Shown: piece after piece, positions 1 to 10,900 of the stretch
How the letters are laid out: each line of letters starts with the position of its first letter
How positions within the stretch are numbered: the first letter of the stretch is position 1
Origin: Streptomyces erythrochromogenes
GTDB taxonomy: Bacteria > Actinomycetota > Actinomycetes > Streptomycetales > Streptomycetaceae
NCBI RefSeq assembly: GCF_036170895.1
Contig: NZ_CP108036.1
Coordinates: 7,165,501 to 7,229,500, forward strand
Length of the DNA: 64,000 bases
Direction of reading: 5' to 3'
The notes under the pieces: model-generated
What the model saw: only the letters and a program-made list of their open reading frames with translations
Told to the model about the DNA's origin: nothing
Database searches by the model: none
Translations under genes and position numbers: made by a program

Positions 1-1269
<1,269 letters not shown>

Positions 1270-1326
1270 CCCGAACACACTCTTCGCAGGCAGAGCGGCA
1301 GGCGGGACGACGACCGGGAGGACGCG

Positions 1327-2325
1327 ATGACCACCGCAGCGACCGAGACAGCGGGGCCGGCGGTACGCGTCCGCTTCCTGGGCGATTTCGAGCTGACCGT
1401 GAACGGCACCCCCGTACGCCGCTGGCGGGCCGGCAAGGCCCGCGGCCTCTTCCAGTACCTCGTGGTCCACCGCGGCCAGATGCTCACCCGAGACCGGCTC
1501 TACGAGTCCCTGTGGCCCGGCACCGACAGCACCGCGGGCAGCTCGCTCAAGGTCGCCGCCCACGCCCTGCGCCGGGTGCTCGACGCCCACCCCGACCGCC
1601 CCGGGGACTCCGGGATCCAGCTGGTCTACCGCGACTTCGGCTACGTCCTGCACGTCGCCGGCCTGTGGTCCGACCTCGACCGCTTCCAGGAGCTCGTGCA
1701 CGCCGGCCTGCGGGCCGCCACCGCCGGCGATACCGCGCTCGCCCGGACCCGGCTGCGGGCGGCGATCGCCCTGTACGGCGGCGAGTTCCTGCGCGGCGAG
1801 AGCGCCGACTGGGTCGTCGAACAGCGCGAGTACCTCAGGGCGCTGGTCCTGCGGGCCCTGGGCGTGCTGCGCGCCGACGCCGAGGACCGCGAGGACTTCG
1901 TGGAGCTGATCGAGCTCTGCAAGCGCACGCTGGAGATCGACCGCCACCACGAGGAGACCTACCGCGCGCTGATGGCCGCACACGGCCGCCGCGGCGAACT
2001 GGCCTGCGTACGCCGCTGGTACGAGCTGTGCGCCCGCCGGATGCGCGAGGAGCTGGCCGTGGCGCCCGGCCACGAGACCCAGCGGCTGCTGCGCACCCTG
2101 ATCCCGGCCGCCGCCCGAGGCGCCGCTCCCGCTCAGGCCCCGGCCTCCGTCGGCGGCGCCCCCGCCGCGGTCCGCGCGCTGCGGCCCGCCGGACGCCAGC
2201 CCGGAACACCTCCGTGGAGCGCGGAGGTCCGCAACCCCGCCCTGGCCCGCCCCGTCCGCAGGGCCAGGCCCGACAACCGGGCCCCGGCCGTCCTGGCCCG
2301 CACCGCCGACCCCGCGACCGCGTGA
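1327..2325 (+). CDS. SARP-family pathway regulator (winged helix + BTAD)
   Basis: Streptomyces antibiotic regulatory protein, 332 residues. An N-terminal OmpR-like winged helix (about residues 12-105, opening VRFLGDFELTVNG) binds DNA. It is followed by a bacterial transcriptional activation domain (about 113-260, with LYGGEFLRGE and the repeat-rich helical segment around ELCKRTLEIDRHHEETYRALM). There is no NB-ARC or TPR extension, so this is a short, pathway-specific type rather than an AfsR type. The C-terminal 60 residues are Ala/Pro/Arg rich and probably disordered. The start is ATG 1327 with GGAGG at 1318-1322. It is the first gene of the rightward operon and lies 55 bp before the aldehyde dehydrogenase. 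It probably activates the cluster through the heptamer repeats at 1212-1269. Confidence 0.9.
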   Translation: MTTAATETAGPAVRVRFLGDFELTVNGTPVRRWRAGKARGLFQYLVVHRGQMLTRDRLYESLWPGTDSTAGSSLKVAAHALRRVLDAHPDRPGDSGIQLVYRDFGYVLHVAGLWSDLDRFQELVHAGLRAATAGDTALARTRLRAAIALYGGEFLRGESADWVVEQREYLRALVLRALGVLRADAEDREDFVELIELCKRTLEIDRHHEETYRALMAAHGRRGELACVRRWYELCARRMREELAVAPGHETQRLLRTLIPAAARGAAPAQAPASVGGAPAAVRALRPAGRQPGTPPWSAEVRNPALARPVRRARPDNRAPAVLARTADPATA

Positions 2326-2380
2326 CCGACGCAGCTGTTCAGCGAGCCCGTGAACCCCGTGACCGAGTGAGGAACCCACC

Positions 2381-3964
2381 GTGACCGTGCTGACCGTGCC
2401 GACCGCGCCGCAGGACTCAAGACCGCCCGGCGGCGAACCGAACGCGGCCCCCCTGCCGCCCCGTTACACCGACCAGTGGATCGGCGGCGCCTGGGTCGCC
2501 TCCGAGGCCGAGGGCCGCCTCGTCGTGACCGACCCCTCCACCGAGCTCGCCCTGGCCACCGTGCCCGCCGGCACCGCCCGGGACGCCGACCTCGCGGCCC
2601 GTGCCGCCGCAGCGGCCTTCGAGGGCTGGGCGGCCACCCCGCTGCGCGAACGGGCCGCTCTGCTGCGCAGGGTCGTCGAGGCCATGGAGGTCCGGGCCGA
2701 ACGCTTCGCCGAGGTGATCACCGCCGAGGTCGGCGCGCCCGCCCGGATGGCCCGCCACACCCACGTCGGACTGTCCCTCGGCATGGCCGCGCACTGCGTC
2801 GAGACCGCCGCCTCCTACGCCTTCGAGGAGCGGGTGGGCCACTCGCTCGTCGTGCGCGAGGCCGCCGGAGTGGCCGCCTGCATCACCCCGTGGAACACCC
2901 CGCTGCTGCTCACCGTGCAGAAGATCCTCCCGGCGCTCGCGGCCGGCTGCACCGTCGTGCACAAGCCGAGCGAGATCACCCCGCTGCACGCCCGGCTGCT
3001 CGCCGAGGCGATCGCCGAGGCCGACCTGCCGCCCGGCGTCTTCAACATGGTCGTCGGCACCGGCGACACCGTCGGCACGGCACTGGTCACCCACCCGCTG
3101 GTCGACGTGGTCTCCCTGACCGGCTCCACCCGGGCCGGACGCGACGTTTCCGCGCTCGGCGCCGACCGCGTCAAGCGCGTCCACCTCGAACTCGGCGGCA
3201 AGAACGCCAGTCTCGTCCTCGACGACGCCGACCTGGCCCCGGCCGTCGCCGCCACCGTCGACCAGATGCTCTTCAACACCGGCCAGACATGCCTGCAGTG
3301 GAGCCGGCTGCTGGTGCCGCGCGAGCGCCAGGACGAGGCCGTGGACCTCGCCGTCCGGGCCATGGAGGGCTACGTCACCGGGGATCCGCGCGATCCCGCG
3401 ACCGACCTCGGCCCGCTGGTGTCCGCGGCCGCGCACGCCCGCGTCACGGGATACGTCCGCCGCGGCGTCGAGGAGGGCGGAGCCCGCCTGGTCCACGGCG
3501 GCCCCGACCGGCCCGCCGGCCTGGACACCGGCTACTACGTCCGGCCGACGGTCTTCGCCGACGTCGACCCGCTCACCACGATCGCCCAGGAGGAGATCTT
3601 CGGACCGGTGCTGTCCGTCATCCCCTACGACGACGAGGAGCACGCCGTCCGGATCGTCAACGGCACCCGCTACGGGCTGCACGGCGCGGTCTGGTCGGGC
3701 GACGACGCCCGCGCCGAGAAGGCGGCGCGCCGCTTCCGCTCCGGCCTGGTCGACGTGAACGGCGGCCAGTTCAACCCGGCCGCGCCGTTCGGCGGGTTCA
3801 AGCAGTCCGGGATCGGGCGCGAGTGCGGCACGGCCGGGCTGGAGGCCTTCCTGGAGACCAAGTCGATGCAGCTCCCGCAGGGCGCGGGGGGCCAGGTGGT
3901 CGGCCCGCGGCTGCGGGCCACCGAGGCAGCCCGCCCCGCGGACACCGAGAGGAACGACGGATGA
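2381..3964 (+). CDS. NAD(P)-dependent aldehyde dehydrogenase
   Basis: Aldehyde dehydrogenase superfamily enzyme, 527 residues, oxidising an aldehyde to a carboxylic acid. Seen: the Rossmann region ITPWNTPLLLTVQKILPAL, the general base in LELGGKN (Glu270) and the catalytic cysteine in FNTGQTC (Cys304). The family C-terminus GGFKQSGIGRECG is followed by about 40 extra residues. It starts at GTG 2381 after GTGAGGAA, and its stop overlaps the next start (ATGA at 3961), so translation is probably coupled to the A-PCP gene. In context the likely substrate is a (chloro)indole-3-carbaldehyde released from beta-hydroxytryptophan by the aldolase encoded at 27127-28197, giving the indole-3-carboxylic acid starter. 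The family assignment is firm; the substrate is inferred from neighbours. Confidence 0.92.
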   Translation: MTVLTVPTAPQDSRPPGGEPNAAPLPPRYTDQWIGGAWVASEAEGRLVVTDPSTELALATVPAGTARDADLAARAAAAAFEGWAATPLRERAALLRRVVEAMEVRAERFAEVITAEVGAPARMARHTHVGLSLGMAAHCVETAASYAFEERVGHSLVVREAAGVAACITPWNTPLLLTVQKILPALAAGCTVVHKPSEITPLHARLLAEAIAEADLPPGVFNMVVGTGDTVGTALVTHPLVDVVSLTGSTRAGRDVSALGADRVKRVHLELGGKNASLVLDDADLAPAVAATVDQMLFNTGQTCLQWSRLLVPRERQDEAVDLAVRAMEGYVTGDPRDPATDLGPLVSAAAHARVTGYVRRGVEEGGARLVHGGPDRPAGLDTGYYVRPTVFADVDPLTTIAQEEIFGPVLSVIPYDDEEHAVRIVNGTRYGLHGAVWSGDDARAEKAARRFRSGLVDVNGGQFNPAAPFGGFKQSGIGRECGTAGLEAFLETKSMQLPQGAGGQVVGPRLRATEAARPADTERNDG

Positions 3965-5793
3965 CCGAGCCCCATGCCGGGCCGGCCGGGGCGGACGCCC
4001 CGGGCGGGCTCCCGCCGCTGTTCGCCCGCCTGGAACGGTGGACCCGCGAACAGCCGAACGAGACCGCGGTCAAGGCCGTGGACGGCAACCTCACCTACGC
4101 GGCGCTGACCGCCCGCACCGCCCGGTACGCAGCCGCCCTCGCCCGCGCCGGAGTCGGCCCGGAGACCTCGGTCGGGCTCCTGCTGGGCAGGTCCCGGGAG
4201 AGCGTGCCCGCCCTGCTCGCCGTCTGGAGCCTGGGCGGGACCGCCGTACCGCTGGACCCCGGGCACCCCGTGGAACGCCTCGGCGGCATCCTGCGCGACG
4301 CCGGGGCCGCCGTCCTCGTCGCCACCGCGGTGCCCGCCGGCCTGGAAGCGGGCGGGACCGTCCTCCTGACCCCCCGCGAGGTCCGCCGCGGCGCCCCCGG
4401 GGCGCTCGCCGTGTCCCCGCCCGCCCCCGACAGCTGCGCCTACCTCATCTACACCTCCGGAACCACCGGCCGCCCCAAGGGCGTCGAGGTCACCTACCGC
4501 GGCCTGGACACCTTCGTCGAGGCCCTCCGCGGACTCGGCCTGCCCGCCGGCGGACTCGGACTCAACGCCGTCTCGCCGGCCTTCGACGGGTGGCTCTGGT
4601 GCACCCTGCTCTACCTCGTCCACGGCCAGGGAGTGGCCCTCACCGACCTCTCCCTCGACGGACTGCGCCAGGCCGCCGCGGAGGGCCGCGAGCCGCTGCC
4701 CGCCGGACTGCGCACGGTCTCCCTCACGCCGTCGCTCCTCGCCGCCCACGGCGCGGGACTCGACTCCGCCGAGGTGGTCGTCGTCGCCGGGGAGGCCTGC
4801 CCGGCCGCCCTGGCCGAGCGGTTCGCCCAGGGCCGGCGGCTGCTCAACGTGTACGGGCCGACGGAGGTGACCATCGCCGCCACCTGGGCCGACAGCCGAC
4901 GAGGGGACGACGTGACCAGCATCGGACGACCGCTGCCCGGCTACCGGGCGTACGTGCTGGACGAGGAGCTGCGGCCGGTGGCCGCGGGCACCGAGGGCGA
5001 GCTCTACCTCGGCGGGCCCGCCGTCGCCCGCGGCTACCGGGGCCGCCCCGGACTCACCGCGAGCCGCTTCCTGCCCGACCCGTTCCAGGGCGGCGGCACC
5101 CGGATGTACCGCACCGGCGACGTGGTGATCCGCCGCGACGGCGGCGAACTGGAGTACCGGGGCCGCCGGGACGACCAGGTGAAGATCCGCGGCCACCGCA
5201 TCGAGCTCGGCGAGGTGGAGCGCGTCGCCGCCGAACTCCCCGAGGTCGTCGCCGCCGCCTGCTGTCCGCTGGCCCCGGGCCAGACCCTCGGCCTCGCGGT
5301 CGTCGCGGCGCCCGGCGTCGCCGACCCGGCCGGGCTCGCCACCCGGGTCGTGGAGCGCTGCCGCAAGCAGCTCCCCGCCGCGGCGGTACCGGGCACCGTG
5401 CGGGTACTGGACCGGATCCCGACCCTGACCACCGGAAAGGCCGACCGCGCGGCGCTGGCCCGGGCCCTGGAGGAGCCGGAACGCGGCGACGGACCCGGCG
5501 CGGCCGGGGGCGGCGCGGTGAGCGCGAGCGAGCGCACCGTGATGACCGTGTGGGCGGAGGTGCTCGCCACCGAGGTCCCCGGCCCCGAGTCGGACTTCTT
5601 CGACCTGGGCGGTCACTCCCTGGCCGCCGCCCGCGTGGTCTCGGAGCTGCGCCGCACCACCGGACTGCGCGTCGGCCTGGGCGCGCTGCTGGCCCGGCCG
5701 ACGGTCGCCGACGTGGCCGCCGAGATCGACCGGCTCGCGGCCGAACAGGGCGCGCCCGCAGCCGACGCGGCCGGCGCCGCCGAAGGGGCGTAG
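3961..5793 (+). CDS. Stand-alone NRPS A-PCP didomain (probable tryptophan-loading)
   Basis: 610-residue adenylation plus carrier protein. A-domain cores are visible: YTSGTTGRPKG (A3), YGPTEVT (A5), YRTGD (A7) and the A10 lysine in TGKADR. The PCP motif DLGGHSLAA puts the phosphopantetheine serine at Ser553. My eye alignment to GrsA gives specificity positions D-G-W-S-V-A-V-I-A, which has the alpha-amine Asp and hydrophobic or aromatic lining residues; I cannot assign it with certainty, but tryptophan fits the cluster. There is no C domain, so the loaded amino acid is modified on the carrier and then released. A-PCP plus MbtH, P450 and thioesterase is the layout of known beta-hydroxy amino acid cassettes (novobiocin NovH/NovI, nikkomycin NikP1/NikQ/NikP2). 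Adenylation probably needs the MbtH protein encoded at 6584. Confidence 0.93.
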   Translation: MTEPHAGPAGADAPGGLPPLFARLERWTREQPNETAVKAVDGNLTYAALTARTARYAAALARAGVGPETSVGLLLGRSRESVPALLAVWSLGGTAVPLDPGHPVERLGGILRDAGAAVLVATAVPAGLEAGGTVLLTPREVRRGAPGALAVSPPAPDSCAYLIYTSGTTGRPKGVEVTYRGLDTFVEALRGLGLPAGGLGLNAVSPAFDGWLWCTLLYLVHGQGVALTDLSLDGLRQAAAEGREPLPAGLRTVSLTPSLLAAHGAGLDSAEVVVVAGEACPAALAERFAQGRRLLNVYGPTEVTIAATWADSRRGDDVTSIGRPLPGYRAYVLDEELRPVAAGTEGELYLGGPAVARGYRGRPGLTASRFLPDPFQGGGTRMYRTGDVVIRRDGGELEYRGRRDDQVKIRGHRIELGEVERVAAELPEVVAAACCPLAPGQTLGLAVVAAPGVADPAGLATRVVERCRKQLPAAAVPGTVRVLDRIPTLTTGKADRAALARALEEPERGDGPGAAGGGAVSASERTVMTVWAEVLATEVPGPESDFFDLGGHSLAAARVVSELRRTTGLRVGLGALLARPTVADVAAEIDRLAAEQGAPAADAAGAAEGA

Positions 5794-5796
5794 GCC

Positions 5797-6543
5797 ATGG
5801 GCACCTGGATCTCCACCTGGACGGCGGACCCCGCCGAACCGGCCCTGCCCGTGCTGCTGTGCCTCCCCCCGGCGGGGGCCGGCTGCCAGCAGTTCCGCGC
5901 CTGGCAGCCCGCGCTGGAAGGCACCGCGCAGGTGTACGGCGTACAGCTGCCGGGCCGGGAGAACCGCTGGCGCGAGCCCATGCCGGACACCTTCGATGAG
6001 GCCGTCGAGGCCATCGCGGCCGAACTGGTGTCCACCGTCGGGAACCGGCCGCTGATCGTCTTCGGCCACAGCTTCGGCGGCCTCCTCGGCTACGAGGTCT
6101 CCCGCCGGGTCACCCCGCGCGCCCTCGTGGTCAGCGGCTGCCGGGCCCCCGGCCACTGGACCGGAGCCGGCCGCGGCATCGTCGACGACGGAGAGGAACT
6201 GGACAAGCTCTTCGACACGGCCGACCTCGACCCCCGCCTGCTCGACGAGGACACCCGGGCCCTGATGGTCGGGATGCTCCGCAAGGACGCCCAGCTGTCC
6301 CTGAGCTACGTCCACAAGCCGGGCACCCGCCTCTCCGTACCCGTGCACGCCTGGGGCGCCGACGGCGACGAGACCGTCAGCGCGGCCGACCTGGACGGCT
6401 GGGCGGCGGTCACCACCGCCGGCTTCGCCCGGCACACCACCACCGGCGGACACCACGCCGTGCTGCGCCGCCCGCAGCCCGTACTGGACCACCTGAGCGC
6501 CCTGCTGCGGGGCGAGGGAGCGTCCCTCACCCCGACCGCCTGA
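5797..6543 (+). CDS. Type II thioesterase (alpha/beta hydrolase)
   Basis: External thioesterase of 248 residues with the family start LLCLPPAGAGCQQFRAW, the nucleophile elbow GHSFGG (Ser92), and a C-terminal catalytic histidine in GGHHAVLR. Such enzymes either clear misprimed carrier proteins or, in beta-hydroxylation cassettes such as NikP2, hydrolyse the modified amino acid from its dedicated PCP. Because it sits 3 bp after the A-PCP gene and just before MbtH and P450, release of free beta-hydroxytryptophan from the A-PCP protein is the favoured role here; general editing for the NRPS line is the alternative. The start codon ATG 5797 follows a GAAGGGG sequence. Confidence 0.9.
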   Translation: MGTWISTWTADPAEPALPVLLCLPPAGAGCQQFRAWQPALEGTAQVYGVQLPGRENRWREPMPDTFDEAVEAIAAELVSTVGNRPLIVFGHSFGGLLGYEVSRRVTPRALVVSGCRAPGHWTGAGRGIVDDGEELDKLFDTADLDPRLLDEDTRALMVGMLRKDAQLSLSYVHKPGTRLSVPVHAWGADGDETVSAADLDGWAAVTTAGFARHTTTGGHHAVLRRPQPVLDHLSALLRGEGASLTPTA

Positions 6544-6583
6544 CAGTCCGCCCGCACCCATCGGCCCGAGCCCGGAGGACACC

Positions 6584-6763
6584 GTGCCCACCACCCACCA
6601 GGTCCTCGTGAACCACGAGGGGCAGTACGCGCTGTATCCCGCCACGCGCGAGACGCCCGACGGCTGGACGCCGGCCGGCTTCGACGGCACCGAGGACGAA
6701 TGCGCCGCCTTCGTCGACGCCCACTGGCCCGACATCCGCCCGCTCAGCCTGCGAGGAGCCTGA
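6584..6763 (+). CDS. MbtH-like NRPS chaperone
   Basis: Only 59 residues, starting at GTG 6584 after a GGAGG at 6574-6578. It binds A domains and is needed for solubility or activity of many of them. Family residues seen: NHEGQYALYP near the N-terminus, the DGW motif, and the terminal block HWPDIRPLSL, which corresponds to the family signature W-T-D-M-R-P-x-S-L. The first conserved tryptophan of the family (SLWP) is a tyrosine here (ALYP), a known kind of variation. It lies 40 bp after the thioesterase and one base before the P450 start, so it is co-transcribed with the A-PCP protein, its likely partner. Confidence 0.92.
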   Translation: MPTTHQVLVNHEGQYALYPATRETPDGWTPAGFDGTEDECAAFVDAHWPDIRPLSLRGA

Positions 6764-6764
6764 G

Positions 6765-7979
6765 ATGGAGATCGACCTGCTCGACCCGGGCCCCTTCGGC
6801 CGCAACGACTTCTGGCCGACGTTCACCTGGCTGCGCGCCAACTCGCCGGTCCACTGGCACCCCGAGCCCGGCAGCGACGACGGCGGCTTCTGGGCGCTCA
6901 GCCGGCACCGCGACATCATGAAGGTCTACGCCGACAGCGACACCTTCCTGTCGGCCCGCGGGATGCGGCTGGGCAGCGACCCCGCCGCCGTCGCCGCGGT
7001 CGCCCAGCGCATGCTCATCGTCTCCGACGTCCCGCACCACACCCGCCTCAAGCGGGCCCTCGGACAGGCCTTCGGCCCCCAGCAGATGCCGCGTCTGGAA
7101 GCCCTCGTCGAGCAGGTCGTCGCCGACCTGGTCACCGAGGCCGCCGAACGCGACGAACTGGACTTCATCGACCTCGCCAAACAACTGCCCAACCGGGTGG
7201 TCTGCGCCATCCTGGGCATCCCGCGCGCCGACTGGGCCTGGATCGGCGCCCTGACCACCGACGCCTTCGACTCCCCGGACGAAGCGGTGCGCAGCAGCGC
7301 CCACTCGGAGATCTTCCTCTACTTCATCGAGCTGCTCGCCGAGCGCCGGGCGCGCCCCGGCGACGACCTGGTCAGCCAGATCGCCCACGACACCCTCGTG
7401 GACGAGGGCGACGGCAGCGAACGGCCGCTCAGCGACCACGAGATCGTCTTCAACCTCAACGGCGTCCTGTCCGGCGCCAACGAGACCACCCGCTACTCGG
7501 CGGCCGGCGCGGTCCACATGTTCGCCGAGCACCCCGACCAGTGGCGGCTGCTGCGGGCCCTCGGCCAGGACGGCATCGCCCCGGCGGTCGAGGAGATCCT
7601 GCGCTGGACCACGCCCGGGGTGCACGCCCTGCGCACCGCGGCCCGCGACACCGAGATCAACGGGATCCCCGTCGCCGCGGGCGCCCGGGTGACGCTGTGG
7701 AACGTCTCGGCCAACAGGGACGAGGACGTCTTCGCCGACCCGCACTCCTTCCGGGTCGACCGCCGCCCCAACCGGCACGTCGCCTTCGGGCACGGCCGCC
7801 ACCTCTGCCTCGGCGCCCGCCTCGCCCGCTTCGAACTCGGCGCCCTGCTCACCGAGATGCTCGCCGTACTGGACGGGTTCGAACTGACCGGTCCCGCCAC
7901 CTTCAACTCGTCCAACTTCACCTGGGGGATCAACAGTCTCCCCGTGCGGCTGCTGCGCAGCCGAGCCTTCGCGAAGTAA
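6765..7979 (+). CDS. Cytochrome P450, probable PCP-bound amino acid beta-hydroxylase
   Basis: Bacterial class I P450 of 404 residues. Seen: I-helix GANETT (residues 237-242, Glu-Thr pair present), K-helix EEILR, and heme loop FGHGRHLCLG with proximal Cys348. It needs ferredoxin and reductase partners, which are not in the cluster; a ferredoxin-NADP reductase is encoded at 54616. Enzymes of this kind that sit next to an A-PCP didomain hydroxylate the beta carbon of the tethered amino acid (NovI on tyrosine, NikQ on histidine, and the tryptophan hydroxylases of quinoxaline clusters). The likely reaction is PCP-bound (chloro)tryptophan to its beta-hydroxy form. Hydroxylation of the indole ring is an alternative, since no other ring hydroxylase is visible. 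Confidence 0.92.
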   Translation: MEIDLLDPGPFGRNDFWPTFTWLRANSPVHWHPEPGSDDGGFWALSRHRDIMKVYADSDTFLSARGMRLGSDPAAVAAVAQRMLIVSDVPHHTRLKRALGQAFGPQQMPRLEALVEQVVADLVTEAAERDELDFIDLAKQLPNRVVCAILGIPRADWAWIGALTTDAFDSPDEAVRSSAHSEIFLYFIELLAERRARPGDDLVSQIAHDTLVDEGDGSERPLSDHEIVFNLNGVLSGANETTRYSAAGAVHMFAEHPDQWRLLRALGQDGIAPAVEEILRWTTPGVHALRTAARDTEINGIPVAAGARVTLWNVSANRDEDVFADPHSFRVDRRPNRHVAFGHGRHLCLGARLARFELGALLTEMLAVLDGFELTGPATFNSSNFTWGINSLPVRLLRSRAFAK

Positions 7980-7994
7980 GAAAGGGCCCGTACT

Positions 7995-10900
7995 GTGACC
8001 ACCGCACTCGTCGACTTCAACCGTTCGGACGCCGCGTTCCCCACGACCGGGTACCCGGAACTCCTCGCCGGACAGGCCGCCCGCACCCCCACGGCCACGG
8101 CCCTCGCGCAGGGCGACCGCACCTGGACCTACGCCGAACTCCAGGCCGCCACCAACCGCCTGGCGCACGCGCTGATCGCCCGCGGCGCCGGTCCCGGGAC
8201 CAGGATCGGCCTCTGCTACCCGCGCAGCGCCGAGTACGTCCTCGGCTCCCTGGCGATCCTCAAGACGGGCGCCGCGATCGTCGCCCTCGACCCGGTCAAC
8301 CCCGACGACCGGCTCGCCGCGATGATCGCCGACGCCGACCCGCTGCTCGTGGTCACCCCGGCCGAACTCGCTCGCCGGATACCGCAGGACGTCCCGCGGG
8401 CCGAGGTCGCCACCGCCGGCCAGGGCCTTCCGGACACCGCGCCCGCGTCCGTGACCGGGCCCGACACCGTCAGCCACCTCATCTACACCTCCGGCTCCAC
8501 CGGCACCCCCAAGGCCGTACTGGAGCGGCACGGCGCGCTGACCAACCTGGTCCACTGGACCGCGCGCGCCTACGGGGTCCGGCCCGGCGACCGCGCCTCC
8601 TGGATGTCCACCCCCGGCTTCGCCGTCCAGATCATGGAGTGGCTCGCCTACCTCCCGGCCGGCGCCGCGATCCACATCCCCGAGGCGGGCCAGGCCCAGA
8701 CCCCCGAGCAGATCCGCGACTGGCTGGCCGGCGAGGGCATCACCCACACCATGCTGGTGGCCGCGCTGGCCGAGCCCGTGTGGGGTCTGACGTGGCCGGC
8801 GGACACGGCGCTGCGGATCCTGGTGACCACGGCCGAGCGCGTCCACAGCTGGCCGCCCGTCGACACCCCCTTCCGCGTGGTGATGACGTACGGCACCACC
8901 GAGACCACCAACGTCCTGTCCTGCCTCGACCTCGGCGCCGGCACCGACTTCACCAGCCAGGCCACCTCCGAGGAGGTCCGCGCCACCCGCCAGGTCCCGG
9001 TCGGCGTGCCCATCGCCAACCTCCGCGTCCACCTCCTGGACGAGGAAGGCCGCCCGGTCCCCGAGGGCGAGGTCGGACGGCTGCACGTCTCCGGGGCCGG
9101 GGTCGCCGCCGGCTACCACGGCCGCCCCGAGCTCACCGCCGCCAAGTTCCACCCCAACTTCCTGCCCGACGACCCGCACCCGGTGCTCTACGACACCGGC
9201 GACCTCGCCCGCCGCCGCGAGGACGGCGCCGTCGAGCTCCTCGGCCGCTCCGACTCCCAGGTCAAGATCCGCGGCTTCCGCGTCGAGCTCGGCGAGGTCG
9301 AGACGCACATCGCACGCCTCGACGACATCGCCGAGGCGGTCGTCGTCACCCAGGAGCGCGGCCCCGGCGACAAGCGGCTCATCGCCTACGTGTCCCCGGC
9401 CGGCGGGGCCGAACCCGACTCGGCCGCCGTGCGCGCCGAGGTCGCCCGGACCCTGCCCTACTACATGGTTCCCGCGGCCGTCGTCGTGCTGCCCTCCCTC
9501 CCGCGGCTGCCCAACGGCAAGGTCGACCGCCGCAGCCTGCCCGAGCCCCCCGAGGGCCGCGACGGCGTCGGCGCCGGCTACGAGGCACCGCGCAATGAGG
9601 TCGAGGACGGCCTGAGCCGGCTGTGGGCCGACGCGTTCCGCACCGACGGCGTCGGCATCCACGACAACTTCTTCGAGCTGGGCGGCCATTCGCTGCTCGC
9701 CTTCCAGCTCATCGACGAGATCCGCCGCCGCTACGGCGTCGAGCTGAGCCTCTCCGACCTGTCCACCTGCCCCACCGTCGCCGAGCTCGCCACCCTGGTC
9801 ACCACCGAACGCGCGGGCGGCCGCGGCTCCTTCGGCGGACTCCCGGCGATCGTCCCCGACCCGGCCGCCCGCTTCGAGCCCTTCCCGCTGACCGAGAGCC
9901 AGCAGGCGCTGTGGATCGGCCGCGGCGGGCTCGTCGAACTCGGCAACGTCGGCTGCCACGGCTACTTCGAGTGGGAGAGCGAGAAGCTCGACGTACCGCG
10001 CTTCGAGGGCGCCTGGCGCCGCCTCGTCGAACGCCACGACGCGCTGCGCACCCGGGTCCTGCCCGACGGCACCCAGCAGGTCTTCGAGGAGATCCCGGCG
10101 TACGAGATCCCCGTCACCGACTTCGGCGGCCTCGACGAGGAGAGCCGCGCGGCCGAACTGGCCGACCTGCGTGAGCGGCTGTCCCACCAGGTGCTCGACG
10201 CCGACGCCTGGCCGCTGTTCGACGTGCGGATCAGCCTGCTCGGCGGCGGGCGGGCCCGGATCCACCTCTCGTTGGACTTCCTCGTCGCCGACGCCTGGAG
10301 CTACTTCCAGGTCCTCATCCCCGACCTGGTCACCTACTACGTGGAACCGGACGCCGAACTCGCCCCGCTGGAGCTGACCTTCCGCGACTACGTGCTCGCC
10401 GTCGGGAACTCGCTGCGCGACAGCGAGGTCTACCGGCGCTCCGAGTGGTACTGGCGCGACCGCCTCGCCACCCTCCCGCCCGCCCCCGAACTGCCCGCGC
10501 GCCCGGCCGACGCCCCCGAGCTGCCGGTCCGGTTCGAGCGGCGCAGCCACGTCGTCTCCCCGGAGCTGTGGACACGCATCCAGGAGCGGGCGCACGCCCG
10601 CGAGGTGACCCCCTCCGGCGTGCTGGCCGCCGCCTACGCCGAGATCCTCGGCAGGGCCTCCGGTCAGGCCCGCTTCACCATCAACTTCCCGCTCTTCAAC
10701 CGGCTTCCGCTGCACCCGCAGGTCAACGCCCTGCTCGCGGACACCACCACCACCCTGCTGCTCGCCGTCGAGCAGCAGGACTCCACCTTCGCCGGACGCG
10801 CGCAGGCCGTCCAGCGCCGCCTCTGGGCCGACCTGGAGCACCGCTACTTCAGCGGCGTGCAGGTCCTGCGCGAGCTGACCAAGTTGCGCGGCTCCCTCGC

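Noticed and set aside
2417..6735. Long minus-strand open frames opposite the aldehyde dehydrogenase and A-PCP genes
   Set aside because: Compositionally biased Gly/Ala/Val/Arg runs without domains; the plus-strand genes are unmistakable.
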